A DNA stretch of 64,000 nt from Corynebacterium poyangense (GTDB taxonomy: Bacteria > Actinomycetota > Actinomycetes > Mycobacteriales > Mycobacteriaceae), in the NCBI RefSeq assembly GCF_014522205.1, contig NZ_CP046884.1:2418001-2482000 (forward strand), given 5' to 3'. Within the stretch, counting starts at the first letter, position 1, and the number at the start of each line of letters is the position of its first letter. A model generated the notes under the pieces. That model had not been told where the DNA came from. It saw only the letters and a list, made by a program, of their open reading frames with translations, and searched no databases. Both the position numbers and the translations under genes were made by a program. Of this stretch, positions 63,806 to 64,000 are shown piece after piece.

Positions 63806-64000
63806 TCAGGTTGCCTTGACAACATTCAGTCCCCCCGCGATCCAAATGGGTTGGCCAGTCATATAGGGGAGGTCGCCCGAAGCCAACGTTCCTACAGCAG
63901 TGCCGATATCATCAGCATCTCCCCACCTCGACAGTGGTACCCGCCCATCTGCGATGGCAGCTTCTATCTCAAGAGATCCTGCAGAAGCTGTCATGGCTGT
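63806..64000 (-). CDS. Short-chain dehydrogenase/reductase, C-terminal part
   Basis: The window ends inside this gene; about 64 codons of the 3' end are visible. The reading VPLSRWGDADDIGTAVGTLA followed by PYMTGQPIWIAGG is the standard SDR C-terminus (R-x-G-x-x-x-[DE]-[DE]-[IV] then TGQ-x-x-x-x-x-GG). It precedes the complete SDR gene by 31 bases and probably shares its transcript. The catalytic half lies outside the window. Confidence 0.85.
   Translation of the reverse strand, partial: TAMTASAGSLEIEAAIADGRVPLSRWGDADDIGTAVGTLASGDLPYMTGQPIWIAGGLNVVKAT

Noticed and set aside
1..64000. tRNA, rRNA, CRISPR or intact insertion sequence
   Set aside because: No cloverleaf with a GGTTCGAATCC-type arm, no rRNA motif, no regularly spaced repeats and no DDE transposase frame was recognised while reading both strands.

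Overview
The window comes from a Corynebacterium, or a very close member of the Mycobacteriales. It carries the mycolic-acid condensation locus (accD3-pks13-fadD32), secreted mycolyltransferases with LGFP repeats, an MmpL3-type trehalose-monomycolate exporter, arabinogalactan genes (aftB twice, ubiA, glfT2), a mycothiol-dependent gentisate pathway and an rbsRACBD-ordered ribose operon. The gene order matches what I recall of the C. glutamicum and M. tuberculosis Rv0204-Rv0228 and Rv3799-Rv3808 neighbourhoods. No search was run; all assignments rest on reading the translated sequence. Species cannot be fixed.

Layout. 1-4759: ribose operon (rbsR cut by the window edge, rbsA, rbsC, rbsB, rbsD), then mntH. 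6180-11825: envelope block equivalent to Rv0228-Rv0224c (acyltransferase TmaT, DUF3068 protein needed for lipomannan maturation in relatives, a large unassigned membrane protein, a GT4 glycosyltransferase, a methyltransferase). 12062-18406: a Pro/Gln-rich membrane protein, then an alpha-glucoside module (GH13 glucosidase, an EEP phosphatase resembling MapP, PTS EIICB, RpiR regulator) and a small membrane protein. 18450-20251: an ABC exporter in two pieces, followed by a decayed hicB antitoxin remnant. 20847-28830: pckG, trmB, a NYN-domain protein, the MmpL3-type transporter, two membrane proteins and a GNAT gene broken by one stop codon. 28920-29027 (minus): an intact 35-codon gene with a strong ribosome-binding site, a possible small porin-like peptide. 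29224-29727: a low-complexity lipoprotein.

29873-36242 is the complete 3-hydroxybenzoate/gentisate cluster (genH and genK leftward; genR, then genD-genF-genM rightward), with two matching GenR-like palindromes. 36321-57400 is the cell-wall core: VTT-domain protein, accD3, pks13, fadD32, a cutinase-like protein, a DUF732 lipoprotein, cop1-type and cmt-type mycolyltransferases, two tandem aftB copies, ubiA, a PAP2 phosphatase and glfT2. Together these genes make the C2-carboxylated acyl chain, condense it to a mycolate, export it as trehalose ester, transfer it to arabinogalactan, and build the galactan and arabinan that receive it.

57669-61222 holds an ABC exporter divergent from a histidine kinase/response regulator pair (HrtBA/ChrSA-like layout). 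61223-62027 is gene-poor. The right end carries a cyclase-family gene with one internal stop and two SDR genes, the last cut by the window edge. No tRNA, rRNA, CRISPR array or intact insertion sequence was recognised.
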